This document shows positions 22,999 to 31,531 of a stretch of DNA of 37,201 nt, piece after piece. The DNA is from an uncultured Bacteroides sp. Its GTDB lineage: Bacteria; Bacteroidota; Bacteroidia; Bacteroidales; Bacteroidaceae. A program made the position numbers and the translations under genes. The stretch is from positions 1 through 37,201 of the forward strand of contig CAMFND010000053.1 of assembly GCA_945965395.1 (NCBI GenBank). Reading direction: 5' to 3'. Below the pieces are notes generated by a model. It was given only the letters and a program-made list of their open reading frames with translations, had not been told where the DNA came from and did not search any database. The first letter of the stretch is position 1. Each line of letters begins with the position of its first letter.

Positions 22999-24603
22999 TT
23001 ATACCATATCGTCGCCTGCTTTGGTGTATTTCACGCGAATTGTCTTATGGAACGGTATGAAACGTGAAACAATAGCTATGACCAGTGAGATAACAAACAG
23101 ATAGCCTAATATATGCTTGAGCGAAAGCAGAAGGCTTTGCTGCTGTAAAGTGGCATAGAGTGTTTGTGTAGCCATTTGTGTAGCTTCTGTATATTCGTGC
23201 CCTTGTGCCAGATGCTGTGTGAGGGACTGATTGAACTGGCTGGCAGCTAACGGGTCGGTCTGACTGATTGTTTCGGACAGGGAGTACATGTATTTTTGTT
23301 CCACCCGGTAGAGGGTATTGCTGTAAAAAGAGGTGGCCAGAATGGGGGCCAGTACTGAACGGAAGCAAATCAGGAAAAAGGCATTGGCCAGCAGGAACTT
23401 GGGATTCAGCTCTTCTACGGCGAACAGGGCAAAGGCTATGATGAGTACCAGCATGCCTAATCCTCTTAAGAATACGGGAAGAAAAAGCATCTCATACGTG
23501 CTTTCAGGAGAAACCGTGAAATATAATATGCCGAAAAAGGCTGCAAAACAACTCATACCGCCGGCTATCAGAAAGCGGAAACGCCAACGTTGCCAGCGGA
23601 ACCACCAGAAGCAGATGAATGCTCCCAATGCATATCCCGGCAACAGATAGATGTAAAGCTGGTACGTGTGCGTACTGTCTACTTTCAGAATGCTGGTCAT
23701 ATAATTGGTCAGCAGGGTGGTAGAGGTACTGAAAAACATGACCAGCATCATGTAGAAGTAACCTACGATGGCTTTTGGCTGGTACAATGGGGCCAGGTTT
23801 ACGTACGGCTGCTTGGAGTGATATTGTTTCCAGATGAAGAAAGCGATTAAGATGGGAGCAATGACCAGATAGAGCCGGATCTTAAAAGAAGACATCCAGT
23901 CGAGTACTTTCCCATAGTTAATGACGTACATCAGCATCAGTAATCCGGTGGCAATGACAAGCATTTCCCGAATGTGCAGTTCCGAAAGCCGGATGGGCTT
24001 AAGCGGCCGGTTGTGACGGAAGCAGACGATGACAATCAGAATGGATGCCATGAGCATCATCATCATGAAGTAATACATGTATTGCCAGTTGTAGTGGTAG
24101 GCCAGTTCGGCGGTGACAATCATGGACACTTGTCCTCCGGCAAATACTAACGGGTAGAAATAAGAGTAGAACTCACTTCGTACATTTTTCGGGCTGAAAA
24201 TCTTGGTCGCTCTTCGGATGAACCAAAGCATGAGAAATCCTTTCAGAAAGCCGATAAAGAAACTGCAGATGATGACCAAGTCAATGTTTTGCGAACGGGC
24301 ACATACCCAGCTGAGCAGGAACTGTATGCTCAGGTCGGTCAGTAGCAGAAACTTGGACGAAAGGGCATCAAGTACCTTGGGTACGATGGGGTAGGCTATG
24401 GCCATTCCGGCAGAAGCGGCATAGTATCCCATGGTGATGTCTTCTGTATTGGTTCCCAAGGTACTGGATACTTCGAGCATACTGCCGGTGTAGGAGCCGT
24501 TCAGCATGGTTACGGGAAGGATGATAAAGAAGATACATATCATCCCAAGCCAGTCGGGAACCCATTGACGTACGGGGACGTCGAGTTGTTTCATGGTCAT
24601 CAT
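22999..24603 (-). CDS. EmrB-type MFS drug exporter (DHA2 family)
   Basis: The 534-residue integral membrane protein has about fourteen hydrophobic helices, as in the DHA2 drug:proton antiporters. Examples are WLGMICIFFIILPVTMLNGS, SFFIGFLKGFLMLWFIRRA and ILGYLFVISLVIAIVSRF. A long periplasmic loop near residue 450 (YRVEQKYMYSLSETISQTDP) is typical of EmrB-like proteins. It probably exports drugs or fatty-acid-like toxic compounds through the EmrA and TolC partners. It overlaps the emrA gene by 4 nt (ATGA). The substrate is not predictable. Confidence 0.93.
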   Translation of the reverse strand: MMTMKQLDVPVRQWVPDWLGMICIFFIILPVTMLNGSYTGSMLEVSSTLGTNTEDITMGYYAASAGMAIAYPIVPKVLDALSSKFLLLTDLSIQFLLSWVCARSQNIDLVIICSFFIGFLKGFLMLWFIRRATKIFSPKNVRSEFYSYFYPLVFAGGQVSMIVTAELAYHYNWQYMYYFMMMMLMASILIVIVCFRHNRPLKPIRLSELHIREMLVIATGLLMLMYVINYGKVLDWMSSFKIRLYLVIAPILIAFFIWKQYHSKQPYVNLAPLYQPKAIVGYFYMMLVMFFSTSTTLLTNYMTSILKVDSTHTYQLYIYLLPGYALGAFICFWWFRWQRWRFRFLIAGGMSCFAAFFGILYFTVSPESTYEMLFLPVFLRGLGMLVLIIAFALFAVEELNPKFLLANAFFLICFRSVLAPILATSFYSNTLYRVEQKYMYSLSETISQTDPLAASQFNQSLTQHLAQGHEYTEATQMATQTLYATLQQQSLLLSLKHILGYLFVISLVIAIVSRFIPFHKTIRVKYTKAGDDMV

Positions 24604-25664
24604 TTGCGTAAGGCTTCTGTTTCTACCATCATTCCGGCTCTCAGACTGCTCATTTCTTCCGGAGTTATGTCTTTCAGGTCAATTCTTACGGGGATACGCT
24701 GCTGTACTTTGACAAAGTTTCCGGCAGAATTGTCGGTAGGAACCAGCGAATATTTGGAGCCGGTAGCTTCCGAAATAGCCGTTACAGTGCCGTGAAAGAC
24801 TTTTCCAGGGAGGGCGTCTACCTTGATGCGCACTTCTTGTCCGATGTAAATATGGATAATCTGTGTTTCCTTGTAATTGGCTGTCACCCATTTATCCGTA
24901 TTCCGAACCAGATACGAGATGGTTTGCCCAGCCTGTACATATTGACCGGGTTCCAGGGTTCGGCGTCCCATATAACCGTCATACGGAGCCGTCAGTACGG
25001 TATATGACAAATTAAGACGGGCCAAATCCAGGCTGGCTTCCTTGCTCAAGATGGCTGCTTCTGCGCTGGTGGTTCGTCGGGTAGTTTCCGTGAACTGCGA
25101 CTGAGCTGCTTTTCGCTGTTCTAACAATGCCTGATAGCGGGCCTGGGCTGCTTCGTAAGACGCTTTGGCCTGCTCATACTGCTGTTCGGGCACAGATTCC
25201 TCTTTGAGCAGTCTGGCAAAACGGCGGTAGTCCTGCTCCAGCTGCCATAGTTTGGCTTTCGCTTCGGCAATGTTGGCATCTTGTACGGCGATGTTGGTTT
25301 GTGAAGTCTCTATGCCGGAATGAAGTACCTCTTTGGAACCTTTTACATCCAGCAGGGCAGCTTCCGCCTCTTTCACCTTTATCTGATACTCACGGTTGTC
25401 CAGTATCAGCAGTGTATCTCCCTGATGTACATACTGATGTTCTTTGAAGCGTACTTCCTTGATGTAGCCGGAGGCACGGATGTTCAGCGGACTTACGTAC
25501 TGGTCAATAAAGGCGTCGTTCGTAATTTCATAATGAATGTATTTCCAAAAGTAATTGGCCACCCATATCAGTCCGGAGCCGGCAATCAGAATACATAGAA
25601 AGTTGAGCAGGATGTTCTGCAGTCTTCTTTTCCGGAGTTTCTTGTGTGTATCTTGTAGCGTCAT
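24600..25664 (-). CDS. EmrA/HlyD-type periplasmic adaptor
   Basis: The 354-residue protein has one N-terminal membrane helix (NILLNFLCILIAGSGLIWVA). It then has the split biotinyl-lipoyl-like domain (DQYVSPLNIRASGYIKEVRF, and APYDGYMGRRTLEPGQYVQA on the return), a long coiled coil between them (about residues 95-210) and a beta-barrel domain (IGQEVRIKVDALPGKVFHGT). This is the membrane-fusion subunit that bridges the inner-membrane pump and the outer-membrane channel. It sits between the TolC-like and EmrB genes, 21 bp after the former. Confidence 0.95.
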   Translation of the reverse strand: MTLQDTHKKLRKRRLQNILLNFLCILIAGSGLIWVANYFWKYIHYEITNDAFIDQYVSPLNIRASGYIKEVRFKEHQYVHQGDTLLILDNREYQIKVKEAEAALLDVKGSKEVLHSGIETSQTNIAVQDANIAEAKAKLWQLEQDYRRFARLLKEESVPEQQYEQAKASYEAAQARYQALLEQRKAAQSQFTETTRRTTSAEAAILSKEASLDLARLNLSYTVLTAPYDGYMGRRTLEPGQYVQAGQTISYLVRNTDKWVTANYKETQIIHIYIGQEVRIKVDALPGKVFHGTVTAISEATGSKYSLVPTDNSAGNFVKVQQRIPVRIDLKDITPEEMSSLRAGMMVETEALRK

Positions 25665-25685
25665 ATTCTTTATAGTTTAGTGAAG

Positions 25686-27008
25686 TTATAGTCTTCCGCA
25701 AGCTTTTTGCAGCTGGTAGTAGGTGTAAATGATTCTGGTGCGCGAAGAAGTCAACTGTAACTCGGCATTGAGCAACACGGAGTTGGCATCCAGCAGGTCG
25801 GTGAGTATGGCCAGCTGGTTCATGTAACGGTTTTGCATGATGCGGTAGTTCTCCTGTGCCTGACGGACCGACAATTCCCAGGCTTCTTCTTCCTGCAAGG
25901 CTTCCTTGTGGCGCAGGATGGCGTTGTAAATATCCATCTGCAGCTGTTGTTTTTTCAGTTCTTCTTCTTTTTTCTGTACGGCAACCTGAAGCTGGCTTTC
26001 CTTGATTTTGTGTCCGTTCTTGAATAAGGAAGAGAGCGGATACGATACGGAAAGTCCGATGTTCCAGTTATTGTTGTATAAGTCGGTCATGGTACGCGTG
26101 ATGGGGCGGGCCAGGGTGTTCGACGCATACAGGTTGATGTTCGGCCTGCGTGAGGCACGGTCTATCTCTATCTGGTTCTGGGCCAGTTCGGTTTCCTTGC
26201 GTAGCAGTTGCATGTCTGGTGCCTGTTCGTAGGCTGACAAGAGGTAGTCGTCGTAACTGTCCAGCGGAGTAGCTTGCTGAAGCAGTGTTGTGTCGGGCGT
26301 AATAATCGGGTTACGGTCGTTTCCTAACAGCAGGTTCAGTTGTTGCGACACGATGTGAATGCTGTTTTCCGTTTCTTGTAAAGACAGTCGGTCATTGGTC
26401 AGTTGCATTTCGCTGCGCAATACGTCATTGTTGGTGATAAGTCCCTCTTTCTTCATTTGACGTATATCTTGCAGGCGACGTTCGGATTCTTCGATGTTAC
26501 GGGTAAGTACAAGATGCTGTTTGAATAAGGTAAAAAGCGTCAGGTACTGGTTGAGTAATCCCAATTTGATGTCGGCCTGATTCGTCATCCGCTGCAGTCT
26601 GGCTATTTCGGTTTCAATGTCTGCCTTCTGGATGGAACGGCGGATTTTTCCTCCCTGATAAAGCGGCTGGTTAAAGTCGACCGTATAATTCTGCGACCAG
26701 TCCGGAGTATCAGGGTAGGTGGGGTTGGAAAGTCCGTTCTGAAAGACCACGGACTGACCGATGATGCCTCCTTTCAGCCCTATTTCCAGGTCAGGAAGCA
26801 GGCCGGTTTTGGCATACAATTTCCGTTCATGGGCTATTCTTTCTTTCAGGCTGTCACTCTGCAATAGCAGGCTGCTTTTGATGCCCGATTCGAACAGTTG
26901 TTCGACCGACAAGAATAAAGAGTCCTGCTGTGCCTGTGCGGAGACAGCCCAAAACAGACTACCTGTAAAAATCAGTTTTCGGATGATGTTAGAAACCTTC
27001 AAGGACAT
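25686..27008 (-). CDS. TolC-family outer-membrane efflux protein
   Basis: The 440-residue outer-membrane channel has a signal peptide (MSLKVSNIIRKLIFTGSLFW ending AVSAQAQ). Two OEP repeats of coiled-coil helices follow: LFLSVEQLFESGIKSSLLLQ and then NQPLYQGGKIRRSIQKADIE in the first half; DMQLLRKETELAQNQIEIDR and LSVSYPLSSLFKNGHKIKES in the second. The Y-GG-I/S-LF motifs mark the strand-to-helix joins of TolC. The start overlaps the 3' end of marR by 20 bp, giving translational coupling. It forms a tripartite pump with the two downstream genes. Confidence 0.95.
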   Translation of the reverse strand: MSLKVSNIIRKLIFTGSLFWAVSAQAQQDSLFLSVEQLFESGIKSSLLLQSDSLKERIAHERKLYAKTGLLPDLEIGLKGGIIGQSVVFQNGLSNPTYPDTPDWSQNYTVDFNQPLYQGGKIRRSIQKADIETEIARLQRMTNQADIKLGLLNQYLTLFTLFKQHLVLTRNIEESERRLQDIRQMKKEGLITNNDVLRSEMQLTNDRLSLQETENSIHIVSQQLNLLLGNDRNPIITPDTTLLQQATPLDSYDDYLLSAYEQAPDMQLLRKETELAQNQIEIDRASRRPNINLYASNTLARPITRTMTDLYNNNWNIGLSVSYPLSSLFKNGHKIKESQLQVAVQKKEEELKKQQLQMDIYNAILRHKEALQEEEAWELSVRQAQENYRIMQNRYMNQLAILTDLLDANSVLLNAELQLTSSRTRIIYTYYQLQKACGRL

Positions 27009-27429
27009 TTTGTACTGTTTTTAATTCAGATAATATCTTTGCCGTTCGTTCGGTAGACAATATTTCTTCTGCGTTGGCGTATACCAGATTAAGAATCGGG
27101 CGAATCTGGACTTTAAGTGCTTCTCCTTCAGGGGTGAGGTACACCAGCTTGTTGCGTCGGTCGTTTGTATCCTCTTTCCGGTAGACATATCCCTTCTTTT
27201 CCAGGTTGTTCATCAGGTTGGTCAGGCAGGCTTTGTCTTTGGCAGTACGCTCAGCCAGTGCCTGTTGGGTAATGCCCTGTTCATGCCAGAGACTGCTTAA
27301 AACTTGAAGCATTTCGAAGGTGATGCCGGCATTATTATCTTTTAGGGTGCGTTGCATGGCACGTCGAAAGGCCATGCGAGTGCGGAAAATTTGTATCATG
27401 AGTTCCCGGAACTCGTTTCCTTCTTTCAT
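26989..27429 (-). CDS. MarR-family transcriptional regulator of the efflux operon
   Basis: The 146-residue winged-helix regulator has the recognition region (GITQQALAERTAKDKACLTN), then LMNNLEKKGYVYRKEDTNDR, and the wing RRNKLVYLTPEGEAL. I chose the ATG at 27429; a longer frame to 27588 reads through the promoter and the palindromic array and is unlikely. It is the first gene of the operon with the TolC/EmrA/EmrB-type genes and should repress it, releasing when a ligand binds. A TATATTTG -7 box and a palindromic array lie upstream. Confidence 0.94.
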   Translation of the reverse strand: MKEGNEFRELMIQIFRTRMAFRRAMQRTLKDNNAGITFEMLQVLSSLWHEQGITQQALAERTAKDKACLTNLMNNLEKKGYVYRKEDTNDRRNKLVYLTPEGEALKVQIRPILNLVYANAEEILSTERTAKILSELKTVQNVLEGF

Positions 27430-27460
27430 TTTATGAGGTGATTTTTTAGTTATCCGGCTA

Positions 27461-27468
27461 CAAATATA
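27461..27468 (-). promoter_or_regulatory. -7 box of the marR-efflux operon
   Basis: TATATTTG on the minus strand fits TAnnTTTG, 31 bp upstream of the marR start. Confidence 0.6.
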
Positions 27469-27554
27469 GCTCCTTTTTTTTGAAGTAGTAAAATATTTGA
27501 CTATTTTGTAGGGAGAAACCTGTGCTTTCATTTGAAAGCGGAGGGGGAAATTCT

Positions 27555-27642
27555 CAGTACTTCCGAAGGAGTACTCCAGTACTTTCAAGGAAGTACTCGA
27601 ATACTTTCGGGGAAGTACTTCAGTACTGCCTAAGAAGTACTG
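27555..27642. repeat. Four tandem 22-bp palindromic units
   Basis: Four consecutive 22-bp units (27555, 27577, 27599, 27621), each with an AGTACTT...AAGTACT-like dyad: the arms are AGTACT or AATACT and the centre varies (CCGAAGG, TCAAGG, TCGGGG, GCCTAAG). There are no spacers between units. Seven of eight arms keep AGTACT. The array lies between marR (126 bp away) and the end of recQ. Possible roles are an operator array, a transcription-terminating structure or a genomic repeat family. Confidence 0.85.
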
Positions 27643-27672
27643 AAAAGTAACAATAGGTTTATAATGAGTGTG

Positions 27673-29568
27673 TTAGAATTTCAGGTAACCGTTCTCTTGC
27701 CGGATGATTTCCTCGGAAACTAAGTAGGATACCACTTTAATCAGGTGGTTTTCAGGAACTTGCATTTTGTCTTTTATCTCTTGCAACGAAAGCGGATTTT
27801 CTTTCAGTAACGCTTGCAATTGCTGACTGATGGATTCAAATTCTCCCGACTTTAGGCCGGACTGATGTTGTTGCAGGCATATGTCACACTGCCCGCAATT
27901 GTGCTCGTTCTTTTCGCCGAAATAGCGTAACAGCATTCGGCTTCGGCAGCGGTTTTCGCTTTCTGCATATTCTATCATGGCGTTGATACGCTGCACATAG
28001 CTTTCTTTTCTGTCTTCATAGACTTCCTTACTTAAATAAACGCGTTCCGTTTCTTGTCTTTCGCGCGTATAGATAATGTAAGGTGTCTTTTTTGCGGGAA
28101 TATAATGCAGAATATGCTGCCGGCTCAGCGAGAGCAGAGTTTCATAGATTTGCTGTTTGCTCAGTCCCGAACGGGTTGACAGATTGTCTTCACTGATATA
28201 AGCATAGTCCGTGAAAAGTCCGGTGTAGCTTCTCAGGAGGATACGAAGCAGTTTTTCTGTGTCTTCGCTTTGTTCGCGGATGCGGTACAGTTCTTCCTTG
28301 GTGATGGTAAACATGATGCGCGAGGCATTGTCCTGCTCATCGGTATATTCCAGATAGCCTGCGCGAGTCAGGATTTTCAAGGCACTGTCGGTCTGTACGG
28401 GAAAATGCTTGAAATTACGGCAGAACTCATCGATGTTGAACGCGAAGGTGCAGCCTCTTCCGTCTCCCATGGCCATTTGGTAATAGAAGTTGATGTCTTC
28501 GTAAATCTTTCGGATGTAGCTTTTTTCGGGGAAGGTGTCGCTAACCCGCTGTTTGAGTGTGATTTTATCGCGGGCACAGAACAGCAGTACGGCATAGGCT
28601 TTCATGCCGTCTCTTCCTGCTCGTCCGGCTTCCTGAAAGTAGGCTTCGGGCGAGTCGGGCACATCGGCATGGATAACCAGGCGCACGTCCGGTTTGTCAA
28701 TTCCCATACCAAAGGCATTGGTGGCTACCATTACACGGAATTCTCCTTTCAGCCAGGCTTTTTGTCGGGAATCTTTGGTCTCATCATTAAGTCCGGCATG
28801 ATAAAAAGTGGCTGTGATGTGGTTGCGGTTCAGGAACTGGGAAATCTCTTTCGTCTTTTTCCGGTTGCGGGTATAGACAATTCCCGACCCGTCAACGCGT
28901 TGCAGGATATGTAGCAGTTCACTTTCCTTGTCTTCCGTATGACGTACCACATAGGCCAGGTTCTTCCGCTCAAAACTCATGCGGAACACATTTTCCTGGC
29001 GGAACTGAAGGCGGTGCTGGATGTCGCTGACCACTTCCGGAGTGGCAGTGGCTGTCAGTGCGATGACGGGAACTCCAGGGAGCAGCTGACGTATTTCCGC
29101 TATTTTCAGGTAAGCAGGGCGGAAGTCGTATCCCCATTGCGAGATGCAGTGTGACTCATCCACGGTGATGAGGCTGACGTGCATGCTGCGGAGTTTGATT
29201 TGAAAGATTTCGGTGTCCAATCTTTCCGGAGATACATAAAGAAACTTGTAGTTGCCGAAGATGCAGTTCTCCAATGCGATGACAATCTCTTCGCGCGTCA
29301 TGCCGGAGTAGATGGCGGTTGCTTTGATGCCCCGTTCGCGCAAGTTTCTCACCTGGTCTTTCATCAGGGCAATCAGAGGGGTAATGACCAGGCATAACCC
29401 TTCTTGGGCGAGGGCGGGCACTTGAAAGGTGATGGATTTACCACCACCTGTGGGCATGAGTCCCAATGTGTCCCGGCCTTCGCCTATGCTGCGGATAATG
29501 TCTTCCTGTATACCTCGGAAATTGTCATATCCCCAGTATTGTTTCAGGATTTTTCGGTAGTCAGTCAT
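27673..29568 (-). CDS. recQ: ATP-dependent DNA helicase RecQ
   Basis: The 631-residue 3'-5' helicase unwinds forks and recombination intermediates. Walker A PTGGGKS is near residues 39-45. The DEAH-box is DESH (137-140) followed by CISQWGYDFRPAY. Motifs V and VI read FGMGIDKPDVRLVIHADVPD and SPEAYFQEAGRAGRDG. The zinc-binding cysteines are in CRSRMLLRYFGE...CGQCDIC. A winged-helix segment follows, but I see no clear HRDC domain at the end. It is somewhat shorter than enzymes that carry HRDC repeats. It starts 6 nt after the stop of recJ, so the two repair nucleic-acid enzymes are co-transcribed. Confidence 0.97.
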   Translation of the reverse strand: MTDYRKILKQYWGYDNFRGIQEDIIRSIGEGRDTLGLMPTGGGKSITFQVPALAQEGLCLVITPLIALMKDQVRNLRERGIKATAIYSGMTREEIVIALENCIFGNYKFLYVSPERLDTEIFQIKLRSMHVSLITVDESHCISQWGYDFRPAYLKIAEIRQLLPGVPVIALTATATPEVVSDIQHRLQFRQENVFRMSFERKNLAYVVRHTEDKESELLHILQRVDGSGIVYTRNRKKTKEISQFLNRNHITATFYHAGLNDETKDSRQKAWLKGEFRVMVATNAFGMGIDKPDVRLVIHADVPDSPEAYFQEAGRAGRDGMKAYAVLLFCARDKITLKQRVSDTFPEKSYIRKIYEDINFYYQMAMGDGRGCTFAFNIDEFCRNFKHFPVQTDSALKILTRAGYLEYTDEQDNASRIMFTITKEELYRIREQSEDTEKLLRILLRSYTGLFTDYAYISEDNLSTRSGLSKQQIYETLLSLSRQHILHYIPAKKTPYIIYTRERQETERVYLSKEVYEDRKESYVQRINAMIEYAESENRCRSRMLLRYFGEKNEHNCGQCDICLQQHQSGLKSGEFESISQQLQALLKENPLSLQEIKDKMQVPENHLIKVVSYLVSEEIIRQENGYLKF

Positions 29569-29574
29569 GAGTCG

Positions 29575-31296
29575 CTAACTTCGACTGGGCTTGATATCTT
29601 CTATCTGTAGTTGGATTTCTCCCCGCTTGTGGGTATTTTCCTCAATGGTATAACAGATATTGAACGACTGTTTGGTCTTGATGTAACGCACTTGTGAACT
29701 TTGTCCGAAAGCGATACCGTTCATGACGTTGTTCGACTTGTTGTCCACCAGCTCCAGTTTGATGTGTTCCTGGTCTCTTCCTACCACCTTGCTGGTACCA
29801 TAATCGTACACATTCAAGGTTGCGAAAACAGGCTTGTGGTTCTCCGGACCAAATGGGTTGAACTTCTTCAGGTCGAAGAAAAACTTCGGAGTGATGTCTC
29901 TGAAGTCCAGCTGTGCATCAATCTGGATGGTAGCGTTGGTCTGCTCCGGAAGAATGTGGTTGGTCACGTATTCTTCAAACCGTCTGGTAAATTCCGGCAC
30001 ATTTTCCACCTTCATGGATAAACCGGCCGCGTAGGTATGCCCGCCAAAATTCTCCAGCAGGTCACGGCAATGTTCTATAGCCTTGTACACATCGAAACCG
30101 GAAACAGAACGTGCCGACCCCGTAGCCAGGTTCTCGGTACGTGTCAATACCACAGCAGGACGGTAGTAGATTTCCGTCAGACGCGAAGCGACAATTCCGA
30201 TGACCCCCTTGTGCCAGTCCTCATTGAAAATCACGATAGACCTTCTTTCAGACAAGTCGGACAGGTTATCCACGATTTTATTGGCCTCTTCTGTCATGTT
30301 CTTGTCGAGGTCCTTACGCGTTTCGTTGTAGCTGTTGATGCGGTTGCTCTTTTTCAATGCAGACGCAAAATCCTTTTCAATCAGCAAGTCGACCGCTTCC
30401 TTTCCGTTTTGTATTCTTCCCGAAGCATTGATGCGGGGACCTATCTTGAATACGATGTCACTCATCGTAATTTCTTTTTCAGCCAGTCCGCATACATCAA
30501 TAATGGCTTTCAGGCCGATGCTGGGATTAGCATTGAGCTGACGCAGTCCGTGATAGGCCAAAATACGGTTTTCTCCCATAATAGGTACAATGTCGGATGC
30601 GATGCTGACTGCTACCAAATCGAGCAGGGGAGTAAGCTGATGAAACTCAATGCCGTTGTTCTGGGCAAAAGCTTGCATAAACTTGAATCCTACTCCGCAA
30701 CCAGACAAGTGTTCGTATGGATACGTAGAATCCGGACGCTTGGCATTCAGAATGGCGGCAGCAGGAGGAAGTACCTCATCGGGTACATGATGGTCGCAGA
30801 TAATGAAATCGATGCCTTTTTCTTTGGCGTAACTGATTTCTTCTACCGCCTTGATACCACAGTCCAGTACGATGACCAGTTTTACTCCGGTAGAGTAAGC
30901 ATAGTCGACTCCCTTTTTTGACACACCATACCCTTCATTATATCGGTCGGGGATATAATAATCGATGTTCGAGTAGAACTGTTGAAGAAATTTGAAAACA
31001 AGGGCGACAGCCGTAGTGCCGTCCACGTCATAATCTCCATACACCAGGATACGCTCTTTTCGTCCCATGGCCAGGTTTAGGCGTTCCACTGCCACGTCCA
31101 TGTCGTTCATTAGGAACGGGTCATGGAGGTCATTAAGCTGAGGTCGGAAAAACCGTTTGGCCTCTGCGGCAGAATGGATACCTCTTTCCTGCAGTAGCTT
31201 ACATAAAATAGGACTGATGCCAATCTCTCTGGAGAGGGCTCTGGCAGCTTCTCTTTCTTGAAGTGTTGGAGGTTGATAGTTCCATTTGTAGTTCAT
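29575..31296 (-). CDS. recJ: Single-strand-specific 5'-3' exonuclease RecJ
   Basis: The 573-residue nuclease degrades single-stranded DNA and acts with RecQ in RecF-pathway recombination and in mismatch and base-excision repair. The DHH-phosphodiesterase motifs are visible: VYGDYDVDGTTAVAL at residues 85-99, VLDCGIKA, and the catalytic DHH at 168-170. Later come the DHHA1 block (GVIGIVASRLTEIYYRPAVV) and the GGH motif (ENFGGHTYAAGLSM). Length is standard. It is the first gene of the recJ-recQ pair. The 235 bp upstream hold the terminator of the C1 peptidase gene and no other gene. Confidence 0.98.
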   Translation of the reverse strand: MNYKWNYQPPTLQEREAARALSREIGISPILCKLLQERGIHSAAEAKRFFRPQLNDLHDPFLMNDMDVAVERLNLAMGRKERILVYGDYDVDGTTAVALVFKFLQQFYSNIDYYIPDRYNEGYGVSKKGVDYAYSTGVKLVIVLDCGIKAVEEISYAKEKGIDFIICDHHVPDEVLPPAAAILNAKRPDSTYPYEHLSGCGVGFKFMQAFAQNNGIEFHQLTPLLDLVAVSIASDIVPIMGENRILAYHGLRQLNANPSIGLKAIIDVCGLAEKEITMSDIVFKIGPRINASGRIQNGKEAVDLLIEKDFASALKKSNRINSYNETRKDLDKNMTEEANKIVDNLSDLSERRSIVIFNEDWHKGVIGIVASRLTEIYYRPAVVLTRTENLATGSARSVSGFDVYKAIEHCRDLLENFGGHTYAAGLSMKVENVPEFTRRFEEYVTNHILPEQTNATIQIDAQLDFRDITPKFFFDLKKFNPFGPENHKPVFATLNVYDYGTSKVVGRDQEHIKLELVDNKSNNVMNGIAFGQSSQVRYIKTKQSFNICYTIEENTHKRGEIQLQIEDIKPSRS

Positions 31297-31456
31297 TTAT
31301 ATATGTTTTTTCTTTTTTTCTCTTTTCGGGTGAGGCCTTGCCAGTCTGCCAGTCGTGAGCCTGTACGACTTTGTTGCAGTAATCCAATCGGCAAAACCTG
31401 TAATTGGATAAAATCTTCTTATCCACTTCAATCCGTAAAATTAGTAAAAAGAAAGA

Positions 31457-31505
31457 AAAAAGCGGCTCATTCCATCTTAAATTTATGGAACGAGCCGCTT
31501 TTTAT
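31457..31505 (-). terminator. Terminator after the C1 peptidase gene
   Basis: An 18-base arm (AAAAAGCGGCTCATTCCA) pairs with TGGAACGAGCCGCTTTTT (one mismatch) around a loop of about ten bases. It is followed by T-rich sequence in both directions and sits between the minus-strand peptidase gene and recJ. Confidence 0.85.
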
Positions 31506-31531
31506 TTATAATTAGTCTATATAATAGGACC

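Noticed and set aside
27430-27588. N-terminal extension of the MarR regulator
   Set aside because: The extension covers the promoter and part of the palindromic array and has no MarR-like sequence; the ATG at 27429 gives a normal-length protein.
27555-27642. CRISPR array
   Set aside because: The 22-bp units follow each other without spacers and are themselves palindromic; no cas gene is near.
28270-28914. Plus-strand 214-residue open frame inside recQ
   Set aside because: Antisense shadow of the helicase gene, with no domain and no promoter.
30037-30921. Plus-strand 294-residue open frame inside recJ
   Set aside because: It is a shadow of recJ, whose catalytic motifs are on the minus strand.
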